Source: JABMMZ01 sp044377005
GTDB lineage: Bacteria > Bacteroidota > Bacteroidia > NS11-12g > UBA955
Assembly: GCA_044377005.1 (NCBI GenBank)
Contig: JBILJV010000009.1
Coordinates: forward strand, 1-55,511
DNA length: 55,511 bases
Direction: 5' to 3'
Positions 9,153 through 17,863 of this stretch are shown here, one piece after another. A program made the position numbers and the translations under genes. Position 1 is the stretch's first letter. Each line of letters opens with the position of its first letter. The notes beneath the pieces were generated by a model, which worked only from the letters and a program-made list of their open reading frames with translations, made no database searches and had not been told where the DNA came from.

Positions 9153-9802
9153 TGAAACATACGCCAGAGATATTGGCTGCACTTAGAAAAAACTACAGCC
9201 ATTCGGAATTACTCGAAGAGAATATAGAGGCTAATCCAATTCATCAATTCAGACTTTGGTTTGACAATGCTTTAGAAGCTGAACTATTGGAACCCAATGC
9301 CTTTTGTTTATCCACAGTTGACGTATTAAACCGTCCTGACAGCAGAATTGTATTATTAAAAGCAATAAAGGAAGAGGGTTTTGTTTTTTATACCAACTAC
9401 AACAGTAAAAAAGGCAATGACATGGCTCAACAAGCACATGTAAGCATGAATTTTGTATGGTTGGAATTGGAAAGACAAGTAAGAGTTAGAGGTACTGTTG
9501 AAAAGATAAGTGCCGAAGAAAGTGATCAATATTTTTATTCACGCCCATTGGAAAGTCAACTTGGAGCTATTGTTAGTTCGCAAAGTGAATCATTAACAAG
9601 TAAAACGTTAATGGAAAACGCAATGCAAGAGGCTTTAAATAAATATGGTGTTGAAAAACCAACTCGTCCAGAACATTGGGGTGGTTACCTTATTAAACCA
9701 ACAGAAATTGAGTTTTGGCAAGGCAGACCTAACCGATTACACGACCGATTGCGTTACTTAAAGTCGGAAAATAATTGGACAATTGAACGATTGTATCCAT
9801 AA
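9152..9802 (+). CDS. pdxH: Pyridoxamine/pyridoxine 5'-phosphate oxidase
   Basis: A 216-residue FMN enzyme of standard length for PdxH. Recognisable segments are the FMN-binding RIVLLKAIKEEGFVFYTNY and NSKKGNDM, the VRVRGTVEKIS strand, YFYSRPLESQLGA and SQS, and the C-terminal EFWQGRPNRLHDRLRY with the substrate-binding arginine and histidine. It oxidises pyridoxamine or pyridoxine 5'-phosphate to pyridoxal 5'-phosphate in the cytoplasm. It is translationally coupled to the upstream glycosyltransferase (1-nt overlap), although the two pathways are unrelated. A clear terminator follows directly after the stop. Confidence 0.95.
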   Translation: MKHTPEILAALRKNYSHSELLEENIEANPIHQFRLWFDNALEAELLEPNAFCLSTVDVLNRPDSRIVLLKAIKEEGFVFYTNYNSKKGNDMAQQAHVSMNFVWLELERQVRVRGTVEKISAEESDQYFYSRPLESQLGAIVSSQSESLTSKTLMENAMQEALNKYGVEKPTRPEHWGGYLIKPTEIEFWQGRPNRLHDRLRYLKSENNWTIERLYP

Positions 9803-9831
9803 AAAAATCCAGAATGAATCTGGATTTTTTG
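9801..9831 (+). terminator. Rho-independent terminator after pdxH
   Basis: A perfect stem (AAAAATCCAGA / TCTGGATTTTT) with a 5-nt ATGAA loop, ending in a T tract. It begins at the pdxH stop codon. Because the stem is flanked by A and T runs it may also end transcription of the minus-strand barrel gene's neighbourhood. Confidence 0.85.
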
Positions 9832-9854
9832 TTATTCAATCAAAACAACAATTC

Positions 9855-10463
9855 CTAAAGTTTATAGTTTAATCCAAACTGTATTATTGATTTGGCAAAA
9901 CCAACTTCGGTGTAAATGCCAATATTTTCAGTAACAAAATATCTAAGCCCTAATGTTGTTTCGAAACCCAAACCTCCCGCATCGATATCTACTTCGTCCA
10001 AATCAGGATCGTTTGTAGAAAGACCCACTGAACCAATTCCATAACCCACTCCAAATCCCCAATAGGCATCTAACTTATTACTGTTTGAAAAATGAATATT
10101 TGTTCTCAAATTGAACTTAGTTGAATTGTAATTATAATTAGCAAAGTAGTTCTTATTATCAATTTCATCCAAATACTGTGCATTAAACTTAGTGCTTACA
10201 TGATTAATTGATAGTCCTATACCAATTTTATCGGAAATTCCATATTCAACTTTAGCATGTAAGGGCCCTAATCCGCTTACAGTTGCATTTAAATTTTCAC
10301 CTGCAATACCTGCTTTAAATACAGCTTTAGTAAGATTAGGTGTTCCATACCCTAAACTAAAAACAACATCTTCTTGTTGAAATGCTTGAGCTTTTGCAAC
10401 CTGTTGATTGATTAGCAACAACATTGAAAGCATTGTTAAACTGACAATTTTTTTTATGTTCAT
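9855..10463 (-). CDS. Outer-membrane beta-barrel protein
   Basis: About 202 residues from the ATG at 10463. The protein starts with a signal peptide (MNIKKIVSLTMLSMLLLINQ then AKA) and continues as alternating strands ending in an aromatic-rich C terminus (ENIGIYTEVGFAKSIIQFGLNYKL type), which is the pattern of small 8-stranded outer-membrane barrels. The function is unknown. A longer reading from 10526 is less likely, because a TAnnTTTG box (10485-10492, minus strand) lies between the two starts and puts the transcript start just upstream of 10463. It is a single-gene unit, convergent with pdxH. Confidence 0.75.
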   Translation of the reverse strand: MNIKKIVSLTMLSMLLLINQQVAKAQAFQQEDVVFSLGYGTPNLTKAVFKAGIAGENLNATVSGLGPLHAKVEYGISDKIGIGLSINHVSTKFNAQYLDEIDNKNYFANYNYNSTKFNLRTNIHFSNSNKLDAYWGFGVGYGIGSVGLSTNDPDLDEVDIDAGGLGFETTLGLRYFVTENIGIYTEVGFAKSIIQFGLNYKL

Positions 10464-10484
10464 AATATTAAAGATTAATTGACA

Positions 10485-10492
10485 CAAATCTA
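10485..10492 (-). promoter_or_regulatory. -7 element of the barrel gene
   Basis: TAGATTTG on the minus strand matches TAnnTTTG and lies about 22 nt before the ATG at 10463. I do not see a good TTG at the ideal distance, so only the -7 half is supported. It decides the start choice for the downstream gene. Confidence 0.4.
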
Positions 10493-10677
10493 ATGACAAG
10501 TATTGTTTATGAAAACGAAAAAACAATAATCAATAAATAAAATTAACATTAATTAATAATCAAAATTCCAAAAAAAGAGTATAATTCGATTTTATTTGCA
10601 AAAATTAATAACCCATAATATTTAATTATTGTTTTTCGATAACTCATGTGACTATATTTATCGAAAAATACAAAAAA

Positions 10678-12312
10678 TCATTTTGACTCAATGAGTTTAA
10701 AACTACCTTTTTTATATACATATTTATACCCTTCCAATTGAATAATTTCACCTTCTTTGATAGAAGATAGGCCATTCAAATCTTCTTCAATGGTATGAAT
10801 ACTGCCTTTATTTTTCTTAATCATATTGAGATAGTTCACATTAAATGGTCCTGTATGTGTTCCGCATAAAATAAGACGTATGGGCACTCTTACTTGCGAC
10901 AACAAATCTAAATCGCGAGGCGTAGCCATATTGTCTGCTATCATTATCACTTCTTTAATTTGTTGCCCCCTTTTTATACCGGTCAATACCGCTTCTATGT
11001 TATTTTCTGGAATATCTCCACCATTTCCACGCAACATCGCCAATTGCAATAAATTCATTAACGAATCAAAATGTGCTGTTTTGATAAAATAAACACCTCC
11101 AACTTTTCCTGCTACTTTGTTTTTATCAGGGGTTCTGTTTCCATCATTAAAAAACACAAACTGACGATTCGTACTATACAGAATATTTTGTTGATGCCAA
11201 AGTTTAAATTGGGCCAAATAGGGATACATACTTCCCGTAACATCGGTTACAACTAAACAATTTTTCCATTGTTTGTTTCGGTCGAGCACTTTTAATATTA
11301 AATCGGGAGATTGTTTATAAATTTGGGTTCGTTTTGTTACGGTATCAATACTTTTACATTGAATGGATTTCACCGATGTAAATAAAGCTTCATCTTCATT
11401 TACCAAATTACCATTAGGCAAATAGAGTTTTTGATTAACCTTAATTTGTTTAAGTGTTCTGAAATCAAAAGCTATTTCAAATTCTGAATCTGTGAAGTTA
11501 TTTTGATATTTTGCACGTTTGATTATCACATTATTGCGCACATAATTCAGCACTTCTTTTTGTTTAACAGGCAAAGGATAATCGGGATGAAACTCTAAAT
11601 TATTCTCTTTATCAAAGATAAAATGAAGGGTAAACTGAGGATTGATTTTTAAGTTCTTATTTAAATATTTAATAAGTTTATAATCTGATTCAAAAGAAAT
11701 GGTTTTTATTTTTGCCAATTGAAAAGAGGAACGCACTTTTTTGACGACTGTGTCACATTGTTCAATAAATCCTAGTGGCAATTCCTTGATTACTTTAGAG
11801 GTATATGTATTGATATAGGCCGACTTGTATAAATTATAATAATCGTCTAATAGATTAATTTCTTTGATTGTGGCTTTGTCTTTGAGTTTAATAACGATAC
11901 CGTGAAAAAAATCGAGGCAAGTGTTTTTGTCTTGACAATCTGTTTGTTCTGTCAATAGCCATTTAATCATTGCATTGTTTTTGATTAAAGGCATTTTTTG
12001 ATACAGCTTATCCATTCGTTTCTCATTGAGTTGCGCTTGGTTAAACTGCTCACTGAGTTTGTATTGGGTATAAACTAAGTTTATTGAATAAATTTCAATA
12101 GGTGCAATATTATTAATTAATGAATTGGTAATAGCCTCATTAAATTGCATCGGAATAACAATGGTAAGAGAATCTTCTTTGGGTACGTTAAATTTGGCAA
12201 CTTGATTTTTTTTAAATCTTTTCCAATCATCGTTTTCAGGAAGAAGCGACTGTGAATACAATGAGAAAGAGAAAAACAACATTGCAATTAATAGGTATAG
12301 TTTGTTCCTCAT
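10678..12312 (-). CDS. Secreted protein with vWA-like C-terminal domain
   Basis: About 544 residues from the ATG at 12312, which gives a clean signal peptide (MRNKLYLLIAMLFFSFSLYSQ); an ATG at 12339 is also in frame. The N-terminal 340 residues are an unrecognised region with TonB-C-like phrases (ELPLGFIEQCDTVVKKV; LYLPNGNLVNEDEAL). The C-terminal part begins CLVVTDVTGSMYPYL, a DxTGS variant of the MIDAS metal motif (DxSxS) of von Willebrand factor A domains. It continues as alternating strands and helices (EVIMIADNMATPRD; IRLILCG). Such domains bind divalent metal and partner proteins. It stands alone, so no partner is visible. Confidence 0.65.
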   Translation of the reverse strand: MRNKLYLLIAMLFFSFSLYSQSLLPENDDWKRFKKNQVAKFNVPKEDSLTIVIPMQFNEAITNSLINNIAPIEIYSINLVYTQYKLSEQFNQAQLNEKRMDKLYQKMPLIKNNAMIKWLLTEQTDCQDKNTCLDFFHGIVIKLKDKATIKEINLLDDYYNLYKSAYINTYTSKVIKELPLGFIEQCDTVVKKVRSSFQLAKIKTISFESDYKLIKYLNKNLKINPQFTLHFIFDKENNLEFHPDYPLPVKQKEVLNYVRNNVIIKRAKYQNNFTDSEFEIAFDFRTLKQIKVNQKLYLPNGNLVNEDEALFTSVKSIQCKSIDTVTKRTQIYKQSPDLILKVLDRNKQWKNCLVVTDVTGSMYPYLAQFKLWHQQNILYSTNRQFVFFNDGNRTPDKNKVAGKVGGVYFIKTAHFDSLMNLLQLAMLRGNGGDIPENNIEAVLTGIKRGQQIKEVIMIADNMATPRDLDLLSQVRVPIRLILCGTHTGPFNVNYLNMIKKNKGSIHTIEEDLNGLSSIKEGEIIQLEGYKYVYKKGSFKLIESK

Positions 12313-12405
12313 TATATGTTTCAACGCATTTTTAAACAAAATAGTATTTTCTTTGATTTCTAACTTAAAAACAACAAACTATTAAGCACTTCATTAAGAC
12401 TGAGA

Positions 12406-12717
12406 TTATCCAGGAACAGCAGGTACTTCAACGATTAAATTACCAGTACTTTGGGTAAAAGTGATGTTTAAATAAAGTAATCGCTCTTGATTCGATTCTA
12501 CAATAAAATCGGGCGCATCGATGGTAAAATGCTCTTGGAGCGACTTTAACAATGCCGGCAAGCGGTCTTCATTTATCCATATTTCTAAAGACAAATCAAG
12601 GTCAGAGAAAGGTTTAAAGTCCATGATAGAGCCATATTGAGAGATAATCTGTTTGAACAAATCTATGGCTTCATGCCTGTTTAAATGGGTGTATGCTTTC
12701 CAAAATAGTGTTTTCAT
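12406..12717 (-). CDS. Small hypothetical protein
   Basis: I do not recognise this 103-residue protein. It has no signal peptide, an amphipathic helix near the N terminus (EAIDLFKQIISQYG) and a mixed alpha/beta pattern with an acidic patch (FSDLDLSLEIWINEDRLPALL), ending in a beta segment (NLIVEVPAVPG). Length, ATG start and ordinary codon use make it a credible cytosolic gene. It is upstream of the vWA-like gene on the same strand with a gap of about 90 nt, and divergent from the MFS transporter. Confidence 0.55.
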   Translation of the reverse strand: MKTLFWKAYTHLNRHEAIDLFKQIISQYGSIMDFKPFSDLDLSLEIWINEDRLPALLKSLQEHFTIDAPDFIVESNQERLLYLNITFTQSTGNLIVEVPAVPG

Positions 12718-12831
12718 TTTTGAGTTTAGTGCATTGTTTTACTTCATCTCCACAATAATAACATTAAAAATCAATCATTCATTAATAATCTCTCTGTAAC
12801 TTAAGTATCGATTTATTGACATAAATAATAG

Positions 12832-12839
12832 TAATTTTG
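12832..12839 (+). promoter_or_regulatory. Possible -7 element of the MFS gene
   Basis: TAATTTTG matches TAnnTTTG. The nearest TTG (12816-12818) is only 13 nt away, shorter than usual, so only the -7 box is supported. A transcript start near 12846 would be compatible with either TTG start of the transporter. Confidence 0.35.
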
Positions 12840-12867
12840 AAATCTTAATTTTCCTTTAAATCATTTA

Positions 12868-14112
12868 TTGATTACCATTTACAAATACTCCAATTTGAAA
12901 ACAAACAACATAGAATTAGGGCTTAAAAACAACTGGAAACAGTTCACTATCTTAGTTATAGTCAACGCCTTTGTAGGTGGTATGATTGGGATGGAAAGAA
13001 CCATATTTCCGCAATTTGCTGAGCTAGAGTTCGGAGTTGCATCCAAAACAGCCATTCTTTCTTTTATAACCGCTTTCGGAATTACCAAAGCCTTTGCCAA
13101 CTACTACACCGGAAAATTAGCCAACCGTTTTGGCCGAAAAAACCTGTTAGTTCTAGGTTGGCTTTTGGCTATTCCTATTCCCTTTATTTTGATTTATGCA
13201 CCCAATTGGTCTTGGATAATTGCAGCCAATGTATTGCTTGGTGCCAGTCAGGGTTTAACTTGGAGTAGTACTGTGGTTATGAAAATAGATTTAGTTGGGG
13301 AAAAAGACCGAGGTTTGGCTATGGGCCTCAATGAGTTTGCAGGTTATTTTGCTGTTGGCATTATTGCATTCCTTTCAGGTTATGTAGCCAGTGAATATGG
13401 CATTACCCCCTACCCTTTTTACATTGGAATTTTTATTTCTATTGTTGGATTAATATTGAGTCTTTTGTGGGTCAAAGACACCCGTGGATTTGTTAAGAAA
13501 GAAAGCGAAAGCAACCAAACGCAAACACTAAAAAATATCTTTTGGGACACAACCATGCATCATAAAACCTTAAGTTCTGTTACTCAAGCAGGATTAGTCA
13601 ACAACTTGAATGATGGAATGATATGGGGACTTCTTCCAATTCTACTATTTTCGCTTCACTACAATACAGAAAATATTGGCATTATCAGTGCAATTTATCC
13701 TACAGTTTGGGGAATTGGACAACTTTTTACCGGTAAAATGTCCGACTTGTATTCAAAGAAAAAAATGCTGTTTTGGGGTATGCTTTTGCAAGGATTGGCG
13801 ATTTTAGCCCTTCCGTTTACTGAGAGTTTTATTGCATTAAGTGTATTGGCCGGTACATTGGGATTAGGAACTGCATTAGTATATCCCACTTTCTTATCAA
13901 CCATTGCTCAAGCCACTAGTCCCTCGCAAAGAGCTGAAAGTATTGGCACATTTAGGTTGTGGCGCGACTTGGGTTATGCCTTTGGAGCAATTATTTCGGG
14001 GATTACGGCGGATTTATTTGGGATTAATAATGCCATTTATTTAATTGGCGTTTTAACGATTTTGTCTGCTATAGTTATTCAAGTTAGAATGCCCTTGCAT
14101 TTGAATAAATAG
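12868..14112 (+). CDS. MFS transporter
   Basis: About 414 residues with roughly 12 hydrophobic segments. The first loop carries the MFS signature motif A region (YTGKLANRFGRKNLLVLG), and the same element recurs in the second half (FTGKMSDLYSKKKMLFWG). The segment VLLGASQGLTWSSTVVMKIDLVGEKDRGLAMG and the late GTFRLWRDLGYAFGAIISG are typical of drug/metabolite MFS permeases. The substrate cannot be told. There is no ATG near the beginning: TTG at 12868 is the longest start and TTG at 12895 (MKTNNIELG) is equally plausible. A single-gene unit, divergent from the small hypothetical gene. Confidence 0.88.
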   Translation: MITIYKYSNLKTNNIELGLKNNWKQFTILVIVNAFVGGMIGMERTIFPQFAELEFGVASKTAILSFITAFGITKAFANYYTGKLANRFGRKNLLVLGWLLAIPIPFILIYAPNWSWIIAANVLLGASQGLTWSSTVVMKIDLVGEKDRGLAMGLNEFAGYFAVGIIAFLSGYVASEYGITPYPFYIGIFISIVGLILSLLWVKDTRGFVKKESESNQTQTLKNIFWDTTMHHKTLSSVTQAGLVNNLNDGMIWGLLPILLFSLHYNTENIGIISAIYPTVWGIGQLFTGKMSDLYSKKKMLFWGMLLQGLAILALPFTESFIALSVLAGTLGLGTALVYPTFLSTIAQATSPSQRAESIGTFRLWRDLGYAFGAIISGITADLFGINNAIYLIGVLTILSAIVIQVRMPLHLNK

Positions 14113-14134
14113 TGATTATTTGTTGTTATAACTA

Positions 14135-14218
14135 AGCTGTTATGTCGAAGAGGGAGATGTCTTTTTCCGATAGCTTTCCAATAAAAAAACAATAGACCCT
14201 TTGTCGGAATGACAGCTA
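14135..14218. repeat. 84-bp imperfect palindrome, MITE-like or terminator-like
   Basis: The arms 14135-14154 (AGCTGTTATGTCGAAGAGGG) and 14198-14218 are reverse complements at most positions, separated by about 43 bp containing an A run. The right arm contains GTCGGAATGACA, a phrase I associate from memory with interspersed repeats in Bacteroidota genomes. It fills the gap between the MFS gene and pirin and could terminate the MFS transcript. Confidence 0.45.
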
Positions 14219-14276
14219 AAAAGAGTTGAAGAAATAGAAATTAAATTAGATGAACAAATATCTCTTCAAAGTATCT

Positions 14277-14284
14277 TAATTTTG
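14277..14284 (+). promoter_or_regulatory. -7 element of the pirin gene
   Basis: TAATTTTG fits TAnnTTTG and lies 14 nt before the ATG at 14299. No TTG at the ideal distance was found. Confidence 0.35.
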
Positions 14285-14298
14285 CTGAAAATCAATCA

Positions 14299-15174
14299 AT
14301 GATGTCAATTAAAAGAGTAGAATTTGTAATGAGTCCGGGGGAGCCCCATTTTGTTGGAGATGGCTTCAGAGTTCATACTTTTATTCCAAGCAGTTACCGT
14401 TTGGATATGCACAGAATGGATCCTATCATCATGATGGACTACAATTCCAAACACTATTTTGAACCAAGTATCACTCCAAAAGGAGTTGGCGTTCATCCTC
14501 ATAGAGGTTTTGAAACCGTAACTATTGCATACAAGGGCAAAGTGGAACACCATGACAGCAGCGGTGGTGGCGGTATTATTGGCGAAGGCGATGTTCAATG
14601 GATGACTGCGGCAAGCGGTGTTTTGCACAAAGAATTTCATGAAAAAGAATGGAGTAAAAAAGGAGGTGAATTTCAAATGGTTCAACTGTGGGTCAACTTA
14701 CCTGCTAAAGATAAAATGAGTGCACCCAAATACCAATCAATAGAAAACACAAGCATGAGCAAATTGTCTATTGATAATGGTATTATTGAAATAATTGCAG
14801 GCGAATACCAAGGTGTTAAAGGAACTGCAAACACTTTTACACCTCTGCATTTATTGAATGCCAGGTTGAAACAAGGAGCAAATTCACACTTCAGTTTTCC
14901 AGCTCATTACAACACTGCTTTACTAGTGATAGAAGGGAATATTGTAGTTAACAATGAACACGAAGCTCCTTTAGACCATTTTGTATTGATGGGTAATGTG
15001 GGTGAAGCATTTGAAATAACAGCACAAGAAGATTCGGTGGTATTGGTTTTAAGTGGTGAACCTATCAATGAAACTATTGTGGCACATGGACCTTTTGTAA
15101 TGAATACCAAGCAAGAAATTATTGAAGCTTTCAACGATTTCAATCAAGGTAAGTTTGGTTATTTGGAAGATTAA
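14299..15174 (+). CDS. Pirin family protein
   Basis: A 291-residue bicupin. The N-terminal cupin contains the metal-binding motif HPHRGFETVTIAYKGKVEHHDS, followed by GEGDVQWMTAASGVLHKE, with the two histidines, the later histidine and the glutamate expected of pirin. The C-terminal cupin region (residues about 180-285) has lost the metal ligands, as in the family. Pirins are iron proteins reported as quercetinase-like dioxygenases or redox-sensing cofactors; the substrate here is unknown. It precedes a Crp/Fnr regulator by 36 nt and may be co-transcribed with it. Confidence 0.9.
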   Translation: MMSIKRVEFVMSPGEPHFVGDGFRVHTFIPSSYRLDMHRMDPIIMMDYNSKHYFEPSITPKGVGVHPHRGFETVTIAYKGKVEHHDSSGGGGIIGEGDVQWMTAASGVLHKEFHEKEWSKKGGEFQMVQLWVNLPAKDKMSAPKYQSIENTSMSKLSIDNGIIEIIAGEYQGVKGTANTFTPLHLLNARLKQGANSHFSFPAHYNTALLVIEGNIVVNNEHEAPLDHFVLMGNVGEAFEITAQEDSVVLVLSGEPINETIVAHGPFVMNTKQEIIEAFNDFNQGKFGYLED

Positions 15175-15210
15175 TAGATTTTAAATGGTATTAAATTAAT
15201 TATTGAGGTT

Positions 15211-15717
15211 ATGAATAATATTATTCAACTTTCCGAAAAAACAATCACTTTAAACAGAAGCGAGTTTTTATGTAAACAGGGGCAAATTGATACAAACATT
15301 TATTTTATAGAAAGTGGAAGTGTGAAGGTGTCCATAAATTTAGGTGAAGAAGAACAAATTATTCGTTTTGGATATTGCGACAGTTTGGTGGTAGCACTAG
15401 ATTCACTTTTAACGGGCTTGGCTACGCAATTTGACATACAAGCCATTAAAAAATGTAAGATAAAAATCATTTCTAAAAAACAATTGGAAGATTATTTAAA
15501 CATTGAAAATAACAGACTCGTTTGGACTGAAATTCTAGGGAAATTAATTGTTCAACAAATGGAAAGAGAAGTTGACTTATTAACTCAATCGCCTATCAAA
15601 AGGTATCAACGCGTTATACAGCGCAGTCCACAATTGTTCCAGGAAATCCCAAACAAATACATTGCAAACTACTTAAGAATGAGTGCAGAAACCCTATCTA
15701 GGTTAAAAAAATATTGA
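15211..15717 (+). CDS. Crp/Fnr family transcriptional regulator
   Basis: A 168-residue protein, shorter than classical Crp (about 200). An N-terminal cyclic-nucleotide-binding beta roll (about residues 10-95: EFLCKQGQIDTNIYFIESGSV and the IIRFGY strand) is joined by a long helix to a compact helix-turn-helix (IPNKYIANYLRMSAETLSRLKK) at the extreme C terminus. This short form is common in Bacteroidota next to small detoxification genes. The effector and sites are unknown. The next gene, a DinB-like protein, follows after 65 nt and is a plausible target. Confidence 0.85.
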   Translation: MNNIIQLSEKTITLNRSEFLCKQGQIDTNIYFIESGSVKVSINLGEEEQIIRFGYCDSLVVALDSLLTGLATQFDIQAIKKCKIKIISKKQLEDYLNIENNRLVWTEILGKLIVQQMEREVDLLTQSPIKRYQRVIQRSPQLFQEIPNKYIANYLRMSAETLSRLKKY

Positions 15718-15782
15718 TTTCAATCAATAAAAAATAGTTTTAGAGTTTGGACCTTTGTTATGTAAAAAAATAGATTAAAAAA

Positions 15783-16337
15783 ATGCAACTGACCCAACAA
15801 CTCATCAATGAATTAATAGCTAAAACTAAGGAGACAATTAACGCAATAGAACGATACAAATTGCTCGACATTCAAACACTAAATTGGAGAATAAATGAGC
15901 AATCTTGGTCAGTTTTAGAATGTGTAGCACATTTGAACTTATATGGCGACTATTATTTACCAGAGATTGACAAGCAACTTTCTAATGCCAAAATTGGCAG
16001 CGATACCAAAGTAAAAGGTGGTTTATTAGGTCAATATTTTGCCAAAAGTATGTTACCTAAAGAGAAATTGAATAAAATGAAAACCTTTAAGGATAAAGAT
16101 CCCATTCATTCTCAATTAAGCATTAACGAATTAGACAAATTTATAAAACAACAGCATCAACTTTTGGTTTTAATAGAAAAATCGAGAGCATACAATTTAA
16201 ATAAAATTAGAATTAGTATTTCCATTTCCAAAATACTAAAATTAAAATTGGTAGATACTTTTCAATTTTATATTAACCATCAATTAAGACATTTGAGACA
16301 AATGGAGCGAGTTATTGAGGCGTTCGATCGCAATTAA
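15783..16337 (+). CDS. DinB-like four-helix protein
   Basis: A 184-residue helical protein of the DinB/YfiT superfamily. The first metal histidine is in SVLECVAHLNLYGDYYLPE and the paired histidines are in YINHQLRHLRQMERVIEAF near the C terminus. Members bind a divalent metal and include thiol-dependent transferases; Bacteroidota copies are mostly of unknown substrate. It is 65 nt downstream of a Crp/Fnr regulator, a pairing that suggests shared control. The cytoplasmic location is inferred from the lack of a signal peptide. Confidence 0.78.
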   Translation: MQLTQQLINELIAKTKETINAIERYKLLDIQTLNWRINEQSWSVLECVAHLNLYGDYYLPEIDKQLSNAKIGSDTKVKGGLLGQYFAKSMLPKEKLNKMKTFKDKDPIHSQLSINELDKFIKQQHQLLVLIEKSRAYNLNKIRISISISKILKLKLVDTFQFYINHQLRHLRQMERVIEAFDRN

Positions 16338-16515
16338 AATAAAAGAGGTTATAATATTCAAATTAGGGTTAAAGTCGGGCATTTTTTTACTATTTTAAAG
16401 AAAATTCTTTGAAATTCGAAAAACCCTTTAGATATTAGCAGTTCCAAAACTCATTACAAAAAAGCATGTAACTGAGGGGCACGAAGTGTAAACAAACATT
16501 AGAAATAACAAATGA

Positions 16516-16564
16516 TTTGGCAATAAAAGATATAATAGCAATAAATTTATTTTTTATTGCCAAA
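16516..16564. repeat. 13-bp perfect inverted repeat (hairpin)
   Basis: TTTGGCAATAAAA at 16516-16528 and its exact reverse complement at 16552-16564, with a 23-nt AT-rich loop. It ends 57 nt before the gene at 16621. It could be a terminator, an operator, or the left edge of the accessory region. The rest of the 283-nt gap (16338-16620) shows nothing else I can name. Confidence 0.5.
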
Positions 16565-16620
16565 GTTTATTAAAACCTATAAATTCAAATTCAATAAATT
16601 ATCCTAATCATATTTACATA

Positions 16621-17091
16621 ATGAAAACAATTCTTCCAAACTTTAAAAGAACATTTTTGATTGTTGGTTATACATTCACTCTATTACCATTCAGTCTTTT
16701 TAGCAGAGGCTTAATGAAAAGCATGGCTGAATTCAAAGTACCTGAACTCATTCTTAATTCATCTCATTATTTTGATGCAATACTTTGGGTTTATGTTCAT
16801 ATGACAGTAATAGGCTTGCTTATTATAACTATTGGCTATTCTGTCAATGATTTGAATAAGCAGAAATGGATAGCAACATTCCTTTTTTTAGTGACCGCAT
16901 TTTATGTTTATTTGGATTTTCGTAGTGCTGACTGGATTTACGGTAATGCCTTATACAAAGGCGAATCTTCTATAATTCCTGCTATAATTGGCTTATTTGT
17001 TAACTTGCTCTTTTTTCAATTAATGATACGACTCTTTACCAGTAACGAATTTAAAATGAAAAATATTGACGATAACCAGAACAGACTATAA
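16621..17091 (+). CDS. Small membrane protein with four predicted helices
   Basis: A 156-residue hydrophobic protein. Helices are at about residues 12-28, 52-74 (DAILWVYVHMTVIGLLIITIG), 82-98 and 118-138; conserved-looking polar residues (HYFDA, YLDFRSADWIYGN, LYKGESSIIP) lie in the loops. It may belong to the small BphX-like membrane family, but I am not certain, and the function is unknown. Its stop codon lies inside the first of the attC-like repeats, so it appears to be the first gene of the cassette-like array. Confidence 0.65.
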   Translation: MKTILPNFKRTFLIVGYTFTLLPFSLFSRGLMKSMAEFKVPELILNSSHYFDAILWVYVHMTVIGLLIITIGYSVNDLNKQKWIATFLFLVTAFYVYLDFRSADWIYGNALYKGESSIIPAIIGLFVNLLFFQLMIRLFTSNEFKMKNIDDNQNRL

Positions 17092-17216
17092 CTTCTCCTA
17101 CAAGAAATTTGATATTCATTGCTTAAATGAAGCAATGTGCTTCTAAGTTCAGTGCTTGCAGACAGTTTAGGGATTGTTTATCGCAGCCAGCACAATACAT
17201 GCAAATCGTTATGCCC
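17087..17216 (+). repeat. attC-like boundary repeat A
   Basis: Starts with TATAAC overlapping the stop of the preceding gene and ends with CGTTATGCCC. Inside it the phrase GTTCAGTGCTTGC is shared with repeat E. This is the most diverged full copy. The general layout (TAAC box, variable centre, CAA..CGTTA box) is that of the other copies. Confidence 0.4.
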
Positions 17217-17327
17217 AATATTACAAAGAAAGTAATGATAAATTAAGTCTTAACAGTCAGCATTTAATCAAATTATAATATGTCATACAGGTTCAAGTGG
17301 AATAAAAATTGATTAATATTTCATAAA

Positions 17328-17858
17328 ATGAAAATAAAAAAGAACCTTTTAACAATAACTTGCTCCAGTATTGTAACATATGCTGGGATTAAAACGGTTG
17401 AAAATAAGATTGATCCATATACAAGAATGTCATTAGGGCTTCTTGCAACAGTAGGATTATCACTTTCAGAAAATTAAACAACCAGAAATATTGGATTAGG
17501 GCTTGGTATAGCATCTTTACTACAGTTATTAGACATAAAAAAAGGAGGATTAATAACGTAGAATGATTCAAATATTCAATTTTATATTTTAGACGAGAAT
17601 CAAGGCGTGACAGTATTAGAGCCTAGTCAAACGCCAAGTAATTCCATCGATGGATTAACATTCAAAGGTTTAAATGGTGTTTTTAAAGTGTCTGAAGGTA
17701 TATACGTTGAATTAGGAACGGACAATAGTATTAATTATTCGTTTGGATTTGGAAGAATTATAAATCAAAATTTAAGAAGTGGGGGCTATATGTCAAAACA
17801 ATGGTTTGACCAGCAAACCAATCTTCGTTGGAAGGAATTATACAGTAAATCAATTTAA
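17328..17858 (+). pseudogene. Small membrane/soluble protein gene broken by two in-frame stops
   Basis: One reading frame runs from ATG 17328 to the stop at 17858 but is interrupted by TAA at 17475-17477 and TAG at 17559-17561. The three pieces are 49, 27 and 98 residues. The first two are hydrophobic (LGLLATVGLSL; IGLGLGIASLLQLL) and the third is a soluble beta-rich tail with many Gly, Asn and aromatic residues. As all pieces share one frame, substitutions rather than indels seem to have inactivated it. The last piece could still be expressed from GTG 17607. I do not recognise the family. It lies between boundary repeats A and B. Confidence 0.5.
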
Positions 17859-17863
17859 ATATT

